Assembly (NCBI GenBank): GCA_030669135.1
Contig: DAOVEE010000137.1
Span: forward strand, 1-5,232
Direction of reading: 5' to 3'
Source of the DNA: Candidatus Bathyarchaeota archaeon
GTDB lineage: Archaea; Thermoproteota; Bathyarchaeia; TCS64
DNA length: 5,232 nucleotides
This document shows, piece by piece, positions 1 to 5,232 of this stretch. The translations under genes and the position numbers were made by a program. The notes below the pieces were generated by a model. That model saw nothing but the letters and a program-made list of their open reading frames with translations. It did not search any database and was not told the origin of the DNA. Each line of letters begins with the position of its first letter. Within the stretch, counting starts at the first letter, position 1.

Positions 1-966
1 GCCCCTGCTGTTCGTGTAGTAGAAGCCGCGGTACTCCCCGAGGAGGGCGGGGATGAGGGAGACCGCCCTGACGGACTCGGCGCCAGAGAGACTCTTGTTG
101 AGGCCGATCCCTATCATGAACACGGGGTCGCCGTACTTGACGAGGGCGTCGCCTAGTGCCTCGACGCCTTCCCACGACACCCCGGTGACCGCCTCGACCC
201 GCTCCGGAGTCCACCTCAAGGCCTCCTCCATGTACTCTTCGTAGCCGGCGCAGTGTTCCTCGACGAAACCGGTGTCCACGTGGCCGTTGGTGATTAGGTG
301 CCGCGCCAGCCCATAGCAAAGGGCGACGTCGGTCCCCGGCCTAGGGTAGAGCCAGAGGTCTGCCATGGACGTGGACTCGGATTGACGAGGGTCCACGACG
401 ACTATGGCGGCGTCATTCTCCCTCTTGGCTTTAAGCGCCATGGCCCACATATGGGGGGAGCTATGCTTGGCGTTGAAACCCCAGAAGACGATGATCTTCC
501 TGCCCAAGAGCGCCTCAGGCTCCACGCCGTAGCTGAGGCCGTAATGGAGCCTCAGAGCGGCGTGGCCCGAGGCGGCGCAGACGGCCTCGTCGGTGCGTGT
601 GGCGCCCAACGCGTTCCATAGCCGCCTGCTGAAGCCGCTTGACAGGAGCCCTGTGTTGCCGTAGTAGTCGAGGAGCAGCACCGAATCGGGGCCGTGCGTA
701 TCAAGGGTCTCCCTGAGCTGTTCAGCTACGAGGCTCAACGCGTCGTCCCATGTGGTCAACTCAAACCTCTGCCCTTCCTTTGTCTTCTTGATGTAGGGGT
801 TCAGCACTCGGTCCATGCTGTAATTCCTCTGGGGGTCGCCGAGGGCCCGGGGGCACGTGATGCCGGCTGTGACGGGGTTCTCGCTGCTCGCCCTCACGGA
901 GACTATTACGTCGTCATTGACCTCGACGTCGAGGAAGCAGGCGTCAGGGCAGTCCCGCGTGCACAT
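1..966 (-). CDS. Molybdopterin oxidoreductase, DMSO-reductase superfamily (N-terminal part, cut by window edge)
   Basis: Reverse-strand translation gives 322 open codons running off the left edge. Residue numbers count from the ATG at 966. Visible marks are a 4Fe-4S motif, C2-x3-C6-x3-C10-x27-C38 (MCTRDCPDAC, then ITCPR); a WDDAL motif at 73-77; a G-N-T-G loop at 103-106; a W-G-x-N pterin-binding motif at 162-165; and VDPR at 191-194 followed by PRPGTDVAL near 208-216. These are typical of bis-MGD enzymes, which bind Mo or W and use the cluster for electron transfer. The C-terminal dinucleotide-binding domain would lie outside the window. Opposite the SeCys140-His141 pair of E. coli FdhF the sequence is S133-G134-H135, so the Cys/SeCys ligand is missing. 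Arg40 stands where FdhF has Lys44. The substrate cannot be named. No ATG, GTG or TTG exists in frame upstream before a TAA near 1093, but coding-like sequence continues to about 1020, so the ATG may not be the real start. No signal peptide is visible. The gene is divergent from guaB. Confidence 0.9.
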   Translation of the reverse strand, partial: MCTRDCPDACFLDVEVNDDVIVSVRASSENPVTAGITCPRALGDPQRNYSMDRVLNPYIKKTKEGQRFELTTWDDALSLVAEQLRETLDTHGPDSVLLLDYYGNTGLLSSGFSRRLWNALGATRTDEAVCAASGHAALRLHYGLSYGVEPEALLGRKIIVFWGFNAKHSSPHMWAMALKAKRENDAAIVVVDPRQSESTSMADLWLYPRPGTDVALCYGLARHLITNGHVDTGFVEEHCAGYEEYMEEALRWTPERVEAVTGVSWEGVEALGDALVKYGDPVFMIGIGLNKSLSGAESVRAVSLIPALLGEYRGFYYTNSRG

Positions 967-1048
967 GGTCTTTATGAGGGTCAGCGTGGGGCCTCCATAC
1001 CTAGTGACCCCGTCGGTGAAATAAAATATCGATGAACACCCCGTTGCA

Positions 1049-1064
1049 TCTTTAAATAAATTTT
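1049..1064 (-). promoter_or_regulatory. Putative archaeal TATA box for the molybdopterin oxidoreductase
   Basis: On the minus strand this AT-rich stretch reads AAAATTTATTTAAAGA and contains TTTATTTA, close to the archaeal TATA consensus. Transcription starting about 22-27 bases downstream of its centre would begin near 1033-1028. That is roughly 65 bases before the only ATG (966) but right at an in-frame ATA codon (1029-1027). The box position is inferred from composition and spacing only. Confidence 0.55.
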
Positions 1065-1080
1065 CAATCCCCGTTAACCC

Positions 1081-1093
1081 AAAGATATATTAA
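1081..1093 (+). promoter_or_regulatory. Putative TATA box / BRE for guaB
   Basis: AAAGATATATTAA lies about 45 bases ahead of the guaB ATG in an otherwise GC-rich region. It fits an archaeal BRE (purine-rich AAAGA) followed by a TATA box. A start about 25 bases downstream, near 1110-1115, would give a leader of roughly 20 bases. The word CGTTAACCC (1072-1080) abuts the upstream side. Confidence 0.6.
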
Positions 1094-1121
1094 GCGCGTA
1101 AAGGAGAAGGGTCTCTAAAAT

Positions 1122-1125
1122 GGTG
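1122..1125 (+). promoter_or_regulatory. Shine-Dalgarno site of guaB (GGTG)
   Basis: GGTG sits 6 bases before the ATG at 1132 and matches the GGTG core of the archaeal anti-SD complement. It supports 1132 as the start. The same bases are part of a two-codon reading frame, ATG GTG TAA (1120-1128), in phase with guaB. Confidence 0.6.
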
Positions 1126-1131
1126 TAAGGA

Positions 1132-2583
1132 ATGAGTTTCCGTTCAAAGTTTGAAGACGCGGAAAAAGCCTTCACCTTCAACGACGTTCTTCTTCTCCCT
1201 GGATGGACCACCGTCGAGCCTAATCAGGCCGACGTGAAGACCAGGGTCACCCGGAACATAGAGCTCAACATCCCCCTCGTGGCTTCACCGATGGACACAG
1301 TCACCGAGGCCGAGATGGCCATAGCACTCGCCAGGGAGGGAGCCATAGGTGTTCTGCACAGGAACTGCAGCGCAAAGGAGGAGGTCGCCATGGCGCGCAG
1401 CGTCAAACGCGCCGAGGCACTCATCATCAGAGATGTCATCACCGTCAACCCGGACAGCACGGTGGAGGAGCTGCGGAGGCTCATGAAGGAGCACAACATA
1501 AAGGGGTTCCCTGTCGTGGAGAACGAGGACAGGCTTGTGGGCATAGTCACCTGGAGGGACGTCCGCCTAGCGGAGAGCAGTCTCAAGGTCAAGGACGTGA
1601 TGACGGAGAGCGTCGTCACGGGCTCGGAGGAAACGAGCCTGGAGGAGGCCATGAAGATCCTCCACGAGCACAGGATCGAGAAGCTGCCCATAATCGACGA
1701 GGACAGGAGGGTGAAGGGACTCATCACGATGAAGGACATCACCCTCAAGGGGACGTACCAGGACGCCGTTCGGGACGAGGAGGGCCGGCTGATCTGCGCC
1801 GCAGCGATCAGCCCCTTCGACCTGCCCCGGGCGAAGGCTCTGGACAGGTACGTGGACATACTGGTGCTGGACGTGTCCCACTTCCACAACAGTAACTGTT
1901 TCGTCGGGGCTAAGGAGATACTCAAGGAGGTGGAGGCGGACGTCATCGTAGGCAACATAGGCACCTACGAGGCGGCCGAGGACGTGATCACGAAGCTGGA
2001 CGGCGTCGCCGGGCTCAGGGTGGGCATCGGCAGCGGAAGCATCTGCAGCACCAGCGTCGTCACACGCGCGGGCGCCCCCACGCTCTACGCGACCAGCAGG
2101 GTTGCCGATGCCGTGAAGAAGTACGGTGCAGACATCCCGATAATCGCGGACGGCGGCATGAGGAACCCCGGCGACGTCGCGGTCGCCATGGCCGTCGGCG
2201 CCTCGTGCGCCATGATGGGGAACGTCTTCGCGGGCTGCAGAGAGAGCCCTGGCAGGCTCGTGTCCATGGAGGGACGCTACTACAAGGAGTACTACGGCAT
2301 GGGCAGCGAGAGGGCACGCAAGAAGCGGTACGCACAGGACCGGTACAGCCAGCCCTCAAAGTCCATAAGCGAAGGCGTAGAGGGATGGGTGCCCTACAGA
2401 GGCCCCGTGAAGGACATCCTAGGCGAGTTCACGGGCGGCCTCAAGGCGGCCATGGGGTACGTAGGCGCGAATACTATCCCAGAGATATGGGAGAAGGCCA
2501 GGCTCGCCCTCATAACGGAGCGGGGAGCCCAGGAGGCGGCGCCCCACGACATAATGCGCCCCGGCCCCGGCAGAAGCCTATAA
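1132..2583 (+). CDS. guaB: Inosine-5'-monophosphate dehydrogenase
   Basis: The 483-residue protein oxidises IMP to XMP with NAD+, the committed step to GMP; it should be cytosolic and, by family, tetrameric. The N-terminus has the family pattern FTFNDVLLLPG (14-24), SPMDTVTE (52-59) and GVLHRN (73-78). Two CBS domains lie at about 98-150 and 155-208 and usually bind adenine or guanine nucleotides. The catalytic loop GSGSICST places nucleophile Cys305 with Thr307. Asp247, ADGG (339-342), the YYGMGS segment (387-392), the flap Arg404-Tyr405 and Glu414 in SEGVEG match known substrate and catalytic positions. Length is normal for a CBS-containing IMPDH, and the CBS pair and flap argue against GMP reductase. 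Oddities are SHFHN (249-253) where many bacterial enzymes have AHGHS, CAAAI in place of VGAAV, Ser308 in place of the usual Arg/Gln, and a divergent tail after PHD. The start at 1132 is backed by GGTG 6 bases upstream and by homology from the first residues. purH lies downstream on the same strand. Confidence 0.95.
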   Translation: MSFRSKFEDAEKAFTFNDVLLLPGWTTVEPNQADVKTRVTRNIELNIPLVASPMDTVTEAEMAIALAREGAIGVLHRNCSAKEEVAMARSVKRAEALIIRDVITVNPDSTVEELRRLMKEHNIKGFPVVENEDRLVGIVTWRDVRLAESSLKVKDVMTESVVTGSEETSLEEAMKILHEHRIEKLPIIDEDRRVKGLITMKDITLKGTYQDAVRDEEGRLICAAAISPFDLPRAKALDRYVDILVLDVSHFHNSNCFVGAKEILKEVEADVIVGNIGTYEAAEDVITKLDGVAGLRVGIGSGSICSTSVVTRAGAPTLYATSRVADAVKKYGADIPIIADGGMRNPGDVAVAMAVGASCAMMGNVFAGCRESPGRLVSMEGRYYKEYYGMGSERARKKRYAQDRYSQPSKSISEGVEGWVPYRGPVKDILGEFTGGLKAAMGYVGANTIPEIWEKARLALITERGAQEAAPHDIMRPGPGRSL

Positions 2584-2587
2584 CCAC

Positions 2588-2595
2588 TTTTTCTT
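2588..2595 (+). terminator. T-rich tract after guaB, possible archaeal terminator
   Basis: TTTTTCTT begins 5 bases after the guaB stop, followed by more T-rich sequence to about 2605. Archaeal RNA polymerase commonly stops at such tracts without a hairpin, and no stem is visible here. The call rests on composition and position only. Confidence 0.45.
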
Positions 2596-2599
2596 AGTT

Positions 2600-2609
2600 A
2601 GTTTTACAT
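2600..2609 (+). promoter_or_regulatory. Possible TATA-like element for the DUF3604 gene
   Basis: AGTTTTACAT lies about 40 bases ahead of the TTG start, a spacing like that of the guaB element. It is a weak TATA match and overlaps the T-rich tail after guaB, so it could simply be part of that terminator. If it is not a promoter, the gene would be read through from guaB. Confidence 0.3.
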
Positions 2610-2632
2610 TCGCAGCCGCCGAGTAACTATTC

Positions 2633-2636
2633 AGGT
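2633..2636 (+). promoter_or_regulatory. Partial Shine-Dalgarno (AGGT) deciding a TTG start
   Basis: AGGT lies 7 bases before the TTG at 2644. Upstream in frame, no ATG, GTG or TTG occurs back to the TAG at 2599-2601, so TTG is the only standard start that keeps the N-terminus. The nearby ATG at 2655 is in another frame and soon meets a stop. Confidence 0.45.
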
Positions 2637-2643
2637 ATCGGTT

Positions 2644-4788
2644 TTGAACAGATCATGGCTTGGATGGGCGACGATTGAGCCCGACTCGGATGTCTATGCC
2701 GGGAGCATGGTGACGTGGACCCTTGTCTACCACGTAGGCAAGTACGGGATAGACGACGGCGGCAGCATAAGGGTGGCGCGCAGAAGCGTAAGCGACGAGG
2801 AGAACCCTCAGCTCAGCGACCCCGGGAAGTCCGGGTACACCACCGTAACAACGGACAGGGACGTTAGGCTTGAGTGTTTCTTCAGCAGTCGCGGCCACAT
2901 ACGACCCTTCAGAGGAGCCCTCCAGGTGGACGTACGGGACGGAAGCCTCTACGAGGGAGACACGGTCACGATCGTCTACGGGGACAGGGGCCGCGGCGGC
3001 CCCGGGCTCAGGGCCCAGACCTTCAGGGAGCAGGAGCACATGTTCAAGGTGCTTGTCGACCCCTTCGGCACCGGCAGGTTCGAGGAGATCGAGGAGTCGC
3101 CTCACGTGAGCATCATAGGTGGTCCTGCGGAGACATTAGAGGTTGCGGCTCCCTCGGGGGCGGGCTCGGGAACACCCTTCGACGTTGTGGTCAGGGCCCT
3201 CGACAGCTTCGGCAACAGGAGCGACGGTTACATGGGAACCGTGAGCTTCAAGGGACTGGACGTGGAGCCTTACACGTTCAACGAGGAGGATAGAGGGGCA
3301 CACCGGTTCAGTGTGACCCTCGGCGGCGATGGGCTGCAGACCCTGAAGATATTTGGCAGCTGCGGCCACACGGCGGAGTCTAACCCCATCATGATCCTGA
3401 AGCAGGAGTCGAAGTACAAGCTGTACTGGGGAGACATGCACGGCCAGACCAAGCAGACGGTAGGCACCGGCACGTTGGACGAGTACTTCCAATTCGCACG
3501 CGACGTGGCAAACATGGACTTCGGCGGCTGGCAGGGCAACGACTTCCAGATCACCAAGGAGCTCTGGGAGGAAGTGAAGGAGAAGACCAAGAAGTACAGC
3601 GAGCCGGGAAGGTTCATACTGTTCCTCGGCTACGAATGGAGCGGCCTCACCCCCGCCGGGGGAGACCACAACATCTACTTCCTAGGCGATGATGGAGACC
3701 TCCACCGCAGCGACCACTGGCTCATAGAGGATGCGTCAGACGCGGAAACCGACCGGTACCCAATAAGCAGGCTGTGGGAGGAGTTCAGGGGCAGGAAGGA
3801 CGTCATGGCCGTGGCCCACATAGGAGGCCGCCGCGCCAACCTAGACTACTGGGACCCCGAGAGAGTGCCTCTCATCGAGGTCCACAGCCACCACGGGACC
3901 TTCGAGTGGTTCCTCGAGGAAGCCCTAACCCGTAGACTCAAGGTGGGGTTCATCGCCACGAGCGACGACCACACGTGCAGACCCGGCCTGACACTCACCT
4001 CTGAGAACTTCACCACGAAGGGGGGGTACACGGGGGTCTACGCGGAGAGCCTGACGAAGGAGGCGCTCTGGGAGGCCTTCTGGTCGAGGCGGACGTACGG
4101 AACCACCGGTGAGAGGATAATAGTCGACTTCAAGGTGGACGAGCATATGATGGGGGAGGAGTACGATGCGGAGGGGGCTCCAGCCATCAGCGTCAAAGTA
4201 TACGGGACGAAGCCGCTGCACGCCGTGGAGGTCATGAGGGGGACGAAGTCAATATATCGGCACCCCTTCGCCGCCCCGGAGGGAGACGACAGGCTGATAA
4301 AGGTCGAGTGGATGGGCGCCCGCGTGAAAAGCAGACCAAAACGGGTGAACTGGGACGGCGGCCTCAGCATCGACAAAGGCAGGATACTGTCTTACAGCGG
4401 GTACGCGTTCGACTACATGGACCAGGGAGTACGGCAGGCAACCAACCAGCGGCTGGAGTGGACCAGCACCACCGGCGGAGACCCTGACGGAGTCATAATG
4501 AAGCTGGACGCCCCACCCGACGCCGAGGCCACCTTCTACAGCAAGCCCGTCAGCTTCACCTTCCGGCCAGCCGATATAGGGTACGAGCCCATGGTGATCG
4601 AAGTCGGACCCGTCAACAGACGAGTTAAGGTACAGGCGATCACCGACAAGCCGCTGCCGAGAGACCTGGAGGTCACCATCGTCGACGAGTGCATCGAGGA
4701 GGGCGTGAACCCCTACTGGGTGAAGGTAACCCAGTGCGACGGGTCCATGGCGTGGTGCAGCCCCGTCTACGCCGCGTACAGCCCATAG
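2644..4788 (+). CDS. DUF3604 family protein, putative PHP-like metal-dependent hydrolase
   Basis: The 714-residue protein has no signal peptide or membrane segment and is probably cytosolic. Residues 1-250 are beta-rich; about 160-250 look like an Ig-type fold (DVVVRALDSFGN, then GYMGTVSF). From about 258 the sequence matches the DUF3604 pattern as I know it: LYWGDMHGQT (260-269), EYFQFARD (280-287), QGNDFQIT (297-304), FLGYEWSG (327-334), GGDHNIYF (339-346), AHIGG (391-395), IEVHSHHG (411-418) and TSDDH (439-443). DUF3604 is thought to resemble PHP-domain phosphoesterases; likely metal ligands are Asp264, His266, Glu331, His342, His392, His414 and Asp442/His443. Gln268 replaces the second His of the PHP HxH motif, and GND replaces the usual TDH. 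The C-terminal part is beta-rich and ends with VTQCDGSMAW (695-704), a tail I associate with this family. The reaction and substrate are unknown. It lies between guaB (60-base gap) and purH (85-base gap); a purine link is only suggested by position. The TTG start is the only standard one available. Confidence 0.82.
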   Translation: MNRSWLGWATIEPDSDVYAGSMVTWTLVYHVGKYGIDDGGSIRVARRSVSDEENPQLSDPGKSGYTTVTTDRDVRLECFFSSRGHIRPFRGALQVDVRDGSLYEGDTVTIVYGDRGRGGPGLRAQTFREQEHMFKVLVDPFGTGRFEEIEESPHVSIIGGPAETLEVAAPSGAGSGTPFDVVVRALDSFGNRSDGYMGTVSFKGLDVEPYTFNEEDRGAHRFSVTLGGDGLQTLKIFGSCGHTAESNPIMILKQESKYKLYWGDMHGQTKQTVGTGTLDEYFQFARDVANMDFGGWQGNDFQITKELWEEVKEKTKKYSEPGRFILFLGYEWSGLTPAGGDHNIYFLGDDGDLHRSDHWLIEDASDAETDRYPISRLWEEFRGRKDVMAVAHIGGRRANLDYWDPERVPLIEVHSHHGTFEWFLEEALTRRLKVGFIATSDDHTCRPGLTLTSENFTTKGGYTGVYAESLTKEALWEAFWSRRTYGTTGERIIVDFKVDEHMMGEEYDAEGAPAISVKVYGTKPLHAVEVMRGTKSIYRHPFAAPEGDDRLIKVEWMGARVKSRPKRVNWDGGLSIDKGRILSYSGYAFDYMDQGVRQATNQRLEWTSTTGGDPDGVIMKLDAPPDAEATFYSKPVSFTFRPADIGYEPMVIEVGPVNRRVKVQAITDKPLPRDLEVTIVDECIEEGVNPYWVKVTQCDGSMAWCSPVYAAYSP

Positions 4789-4800
4789 TTTCCCTCTTTA
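4789..4800 (+). terminator. Pyrimidine/T-rich tract after the DUF3604 gene, possible terminator
   Basis: TTTCCCTCTTTA directly follows the TAG stop. It is T-rich without a hairpin, as in many archaeal terminators, but contains C runs and is a weaker candidate than the tract after guaB. Confidence 0.35.
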
Positions 4801-4827
4801 TGCAATTTTGCAGCCGCGCGTAAGGCA

Positions 4828-4838
4828 AACGCTATAGC
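4828..4838 (+). promoter_or_regulatory. Possible TATA-like element for purH
   Basis: AACGCTATAGC includes the 8-base palindrome GCTATAGC (4831-4838) and sits about 40 bases before the purH ATG, a spacing like that of the guaB element. It is a poor TATA match. TTTATGCA at 4797-4804 is an alternative, giving a leader of about 50 bases. Confidence 0.35.
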
Positions 4839-4864
4839 CCCAGTGCCTTTGCGTTAACCCATAG

Positions 4865-4870
4865 GGTGAG
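4865..4870 (+). promoter_or_regulatory. Shine-Dalgarno site of purH (GGTGAG)
   Basis: GGTGAG ends 3 bases before the ATG at 4874, leaving 5 bases after the GGTG core. It is the best ribosome binding site in the window and fixes the purH start. Confidence 0.65.
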
Positions 4871-4873
4871 CCG

Positions 4874-5232
4874 ATGATAGAGAGGGCTTTGATAAGCGTC
4901 TACGACAAGAGCGGCCTGGAGGAGCTGGCGGCGGCGTTAGCCCGCTACGGCGTCGAGATAATCTCCAGCGGAGGCACCGCCAGACGGATCAGGGAGATAG
5001 GGTACGACAGGCTGGTGGAGGTGAGCGGCTACACGGGGCACCCCGAGAGCCCCGGGGGTCTGGTCAAGACCCTGCACCCCAAGGTTCACGGCGGCCTCCT
5101 CCTCGACAGTGACCGCCCCGACCACCGGAGGTGGATGGAGGAGAACGGCGTCAAGCCCATCGACATGGTGGTCTGCAACCTCTACCCCTTCGAGGAAGTC
5201 GTCGCCGGGGGAGCCGACCTCATCAAAGCCGG
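4874..5232 (+). CDS. purH: PurH, IMP cyclohydrolase domain (N-terminal part, cut by window edge)
   Basis: 119 complete codons are visible before the right edge. In the bifunctional enzyme this N-terminal MGS-like domain closes FAICAR to IMP and the C-terminal domain formylates AICAR; only the first is seen, so whether the transformylase is fused cannot be told. Family motifs are ALISVYDKSG (5-14), SSGGTA (31-36), YTGHPE (53-58), GGLVKTLHPKVHGG (61-74), PIDMVV (95-100) and NLYPFE (102-107). Lys65 and Tyr104 match catalytic-site residues I recall from avian ATIC (Lys66, Tyr104). Leu63 stands where most enzymes have Arg in GRVKTLHP; I recall Leu also in the Thermotoga enzyme. Many archaea use PurO for this step, so a PurH-type enzyme narrows the possible lineages. 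It is co-oriented with guaB, which uses its product. GGTGAG upstream supports the start. Confidence 0.95.
   Translation, partial: MIERALISVYDKSGLEELAAALARYGVEIISSGGTARRIREIGYDRLVEVSGYTGHPESPGGLVKTLHPKVHGGLLLDSDRPDHRRWMEENGVKPIDMVVCNLYPFEEVVAGGADLIKA

Noticed and set aside
53..1035. Three plus-strand reading frames (53-244, 298-621, 694-1035)
   Set aside because: They are antisense to the molybdopterin oxidoreductase, whose minus-strand frame carries clear family motifs without interruption. Their translations are rich in Gly, Arg and Pro and match no family I know.
1031..1046. GTG at 1039-1037 (minus strand) as start of the Mo enzyme
   Set aside because: It is not in frame with the Fe-S motif and meets a TAG after about a dozen codons, so it works only with a frameshift for which there is no other sign.
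1224..1964. A 246-residue minus-strand frame inside guaB, plus a shorter one at 1567-1887
   Set aside because: The opposite strand encodes conserved IMP dehydrogenase along the whole stretch. The antisense products are Ser- or Leu-rich with no motif and no ribosome site that I could see; GC-rich codon bias opens such frames.
2612..2619. GCAGCCGC in both the guaB-DUF3604 gap (2612-2619) and the DUF3604-purH gap (4810-4817), each followed shortly by GTAA
   Set aside because: An 8-base GC-rich match is easy to get by chance in this composition, and the distances to the next start codons differ (32 and 64 bases).
2653..4376. Several minus- and plus-strand frames of 60-177 residues within the DUF3604 gene
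   Set aside because: They overlap a 714-codon frame with recognisable motifs and show no domain of their own.
4937..5125. A 62-residue minus-strand frame within purH
   Set aside because: It is antisense to the conserved IMP cyclohydrolase motifs and has no support of its own.

Overview
The window looks like a piece of chromosome from an archaeon, most likely a thermophilic or acidophilic member of the TACK group; this placement is an inference. The reasons are GC-rich coding sequence with heavy use of AGG and ATA codons, short AT-rich intergenic gaps holding TATA-box-like elements about 40-45 bases ahead of start codons, GGTG-type Shine-Dalgarno sites, a TTG start, and T-rich tracts instead of hairpin terminators after stop codons. 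No RNA gene, CRISPR array, insertion sequence or long repeat was seen.

Layout: (1) Positions 1-966, minus strand: the N-terminal 322 codons of a molybdopterin oxidoreductase of the DMSO-reductase superfamily, cut by the left edge. It has an N-terminal 4Fe-4S Cys motif but a Gly where formate dehydrogenases carry the Mo-ligating SeCys/Cys, and its true start is doubtful. (2) Positions 967-1131: a divergent intergenic region with one promoter-like element facing each way. (3) Positions 1132-2583, plus: a complete IMP dehydrogenase (guaB) with a CBS pair. (4) Positions 2644-4788, plus: a 714-residue protein with an N-terminal beta-rich region and a DUF3604/PHP-like putative metal-dependent domain, of unknown function. 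(5) Positions 4874-5232, plus: the first 119 codons of purH, the IMP cyclohydrolase part, cut by the right edge.

The plus-strand genes are co-oriented with gaps of 60 and 85 bases, each gap holding a T-rich tract and a possible promoter, so they may be separate transcription units. PurH makes IMP and GuaB takes IMP to XMP, so the two outer genes are consecutive steps toward GMP. The protein of unknown function lies between them; whether it is linked to purine metabolism is open. A 9-base word, CGTTAACCC, occurs upstream of both purine genes and might be a shared site. The most interesting items are the PHP-like protein of unknown function and the unusual start and active site of the Mo enzyme.
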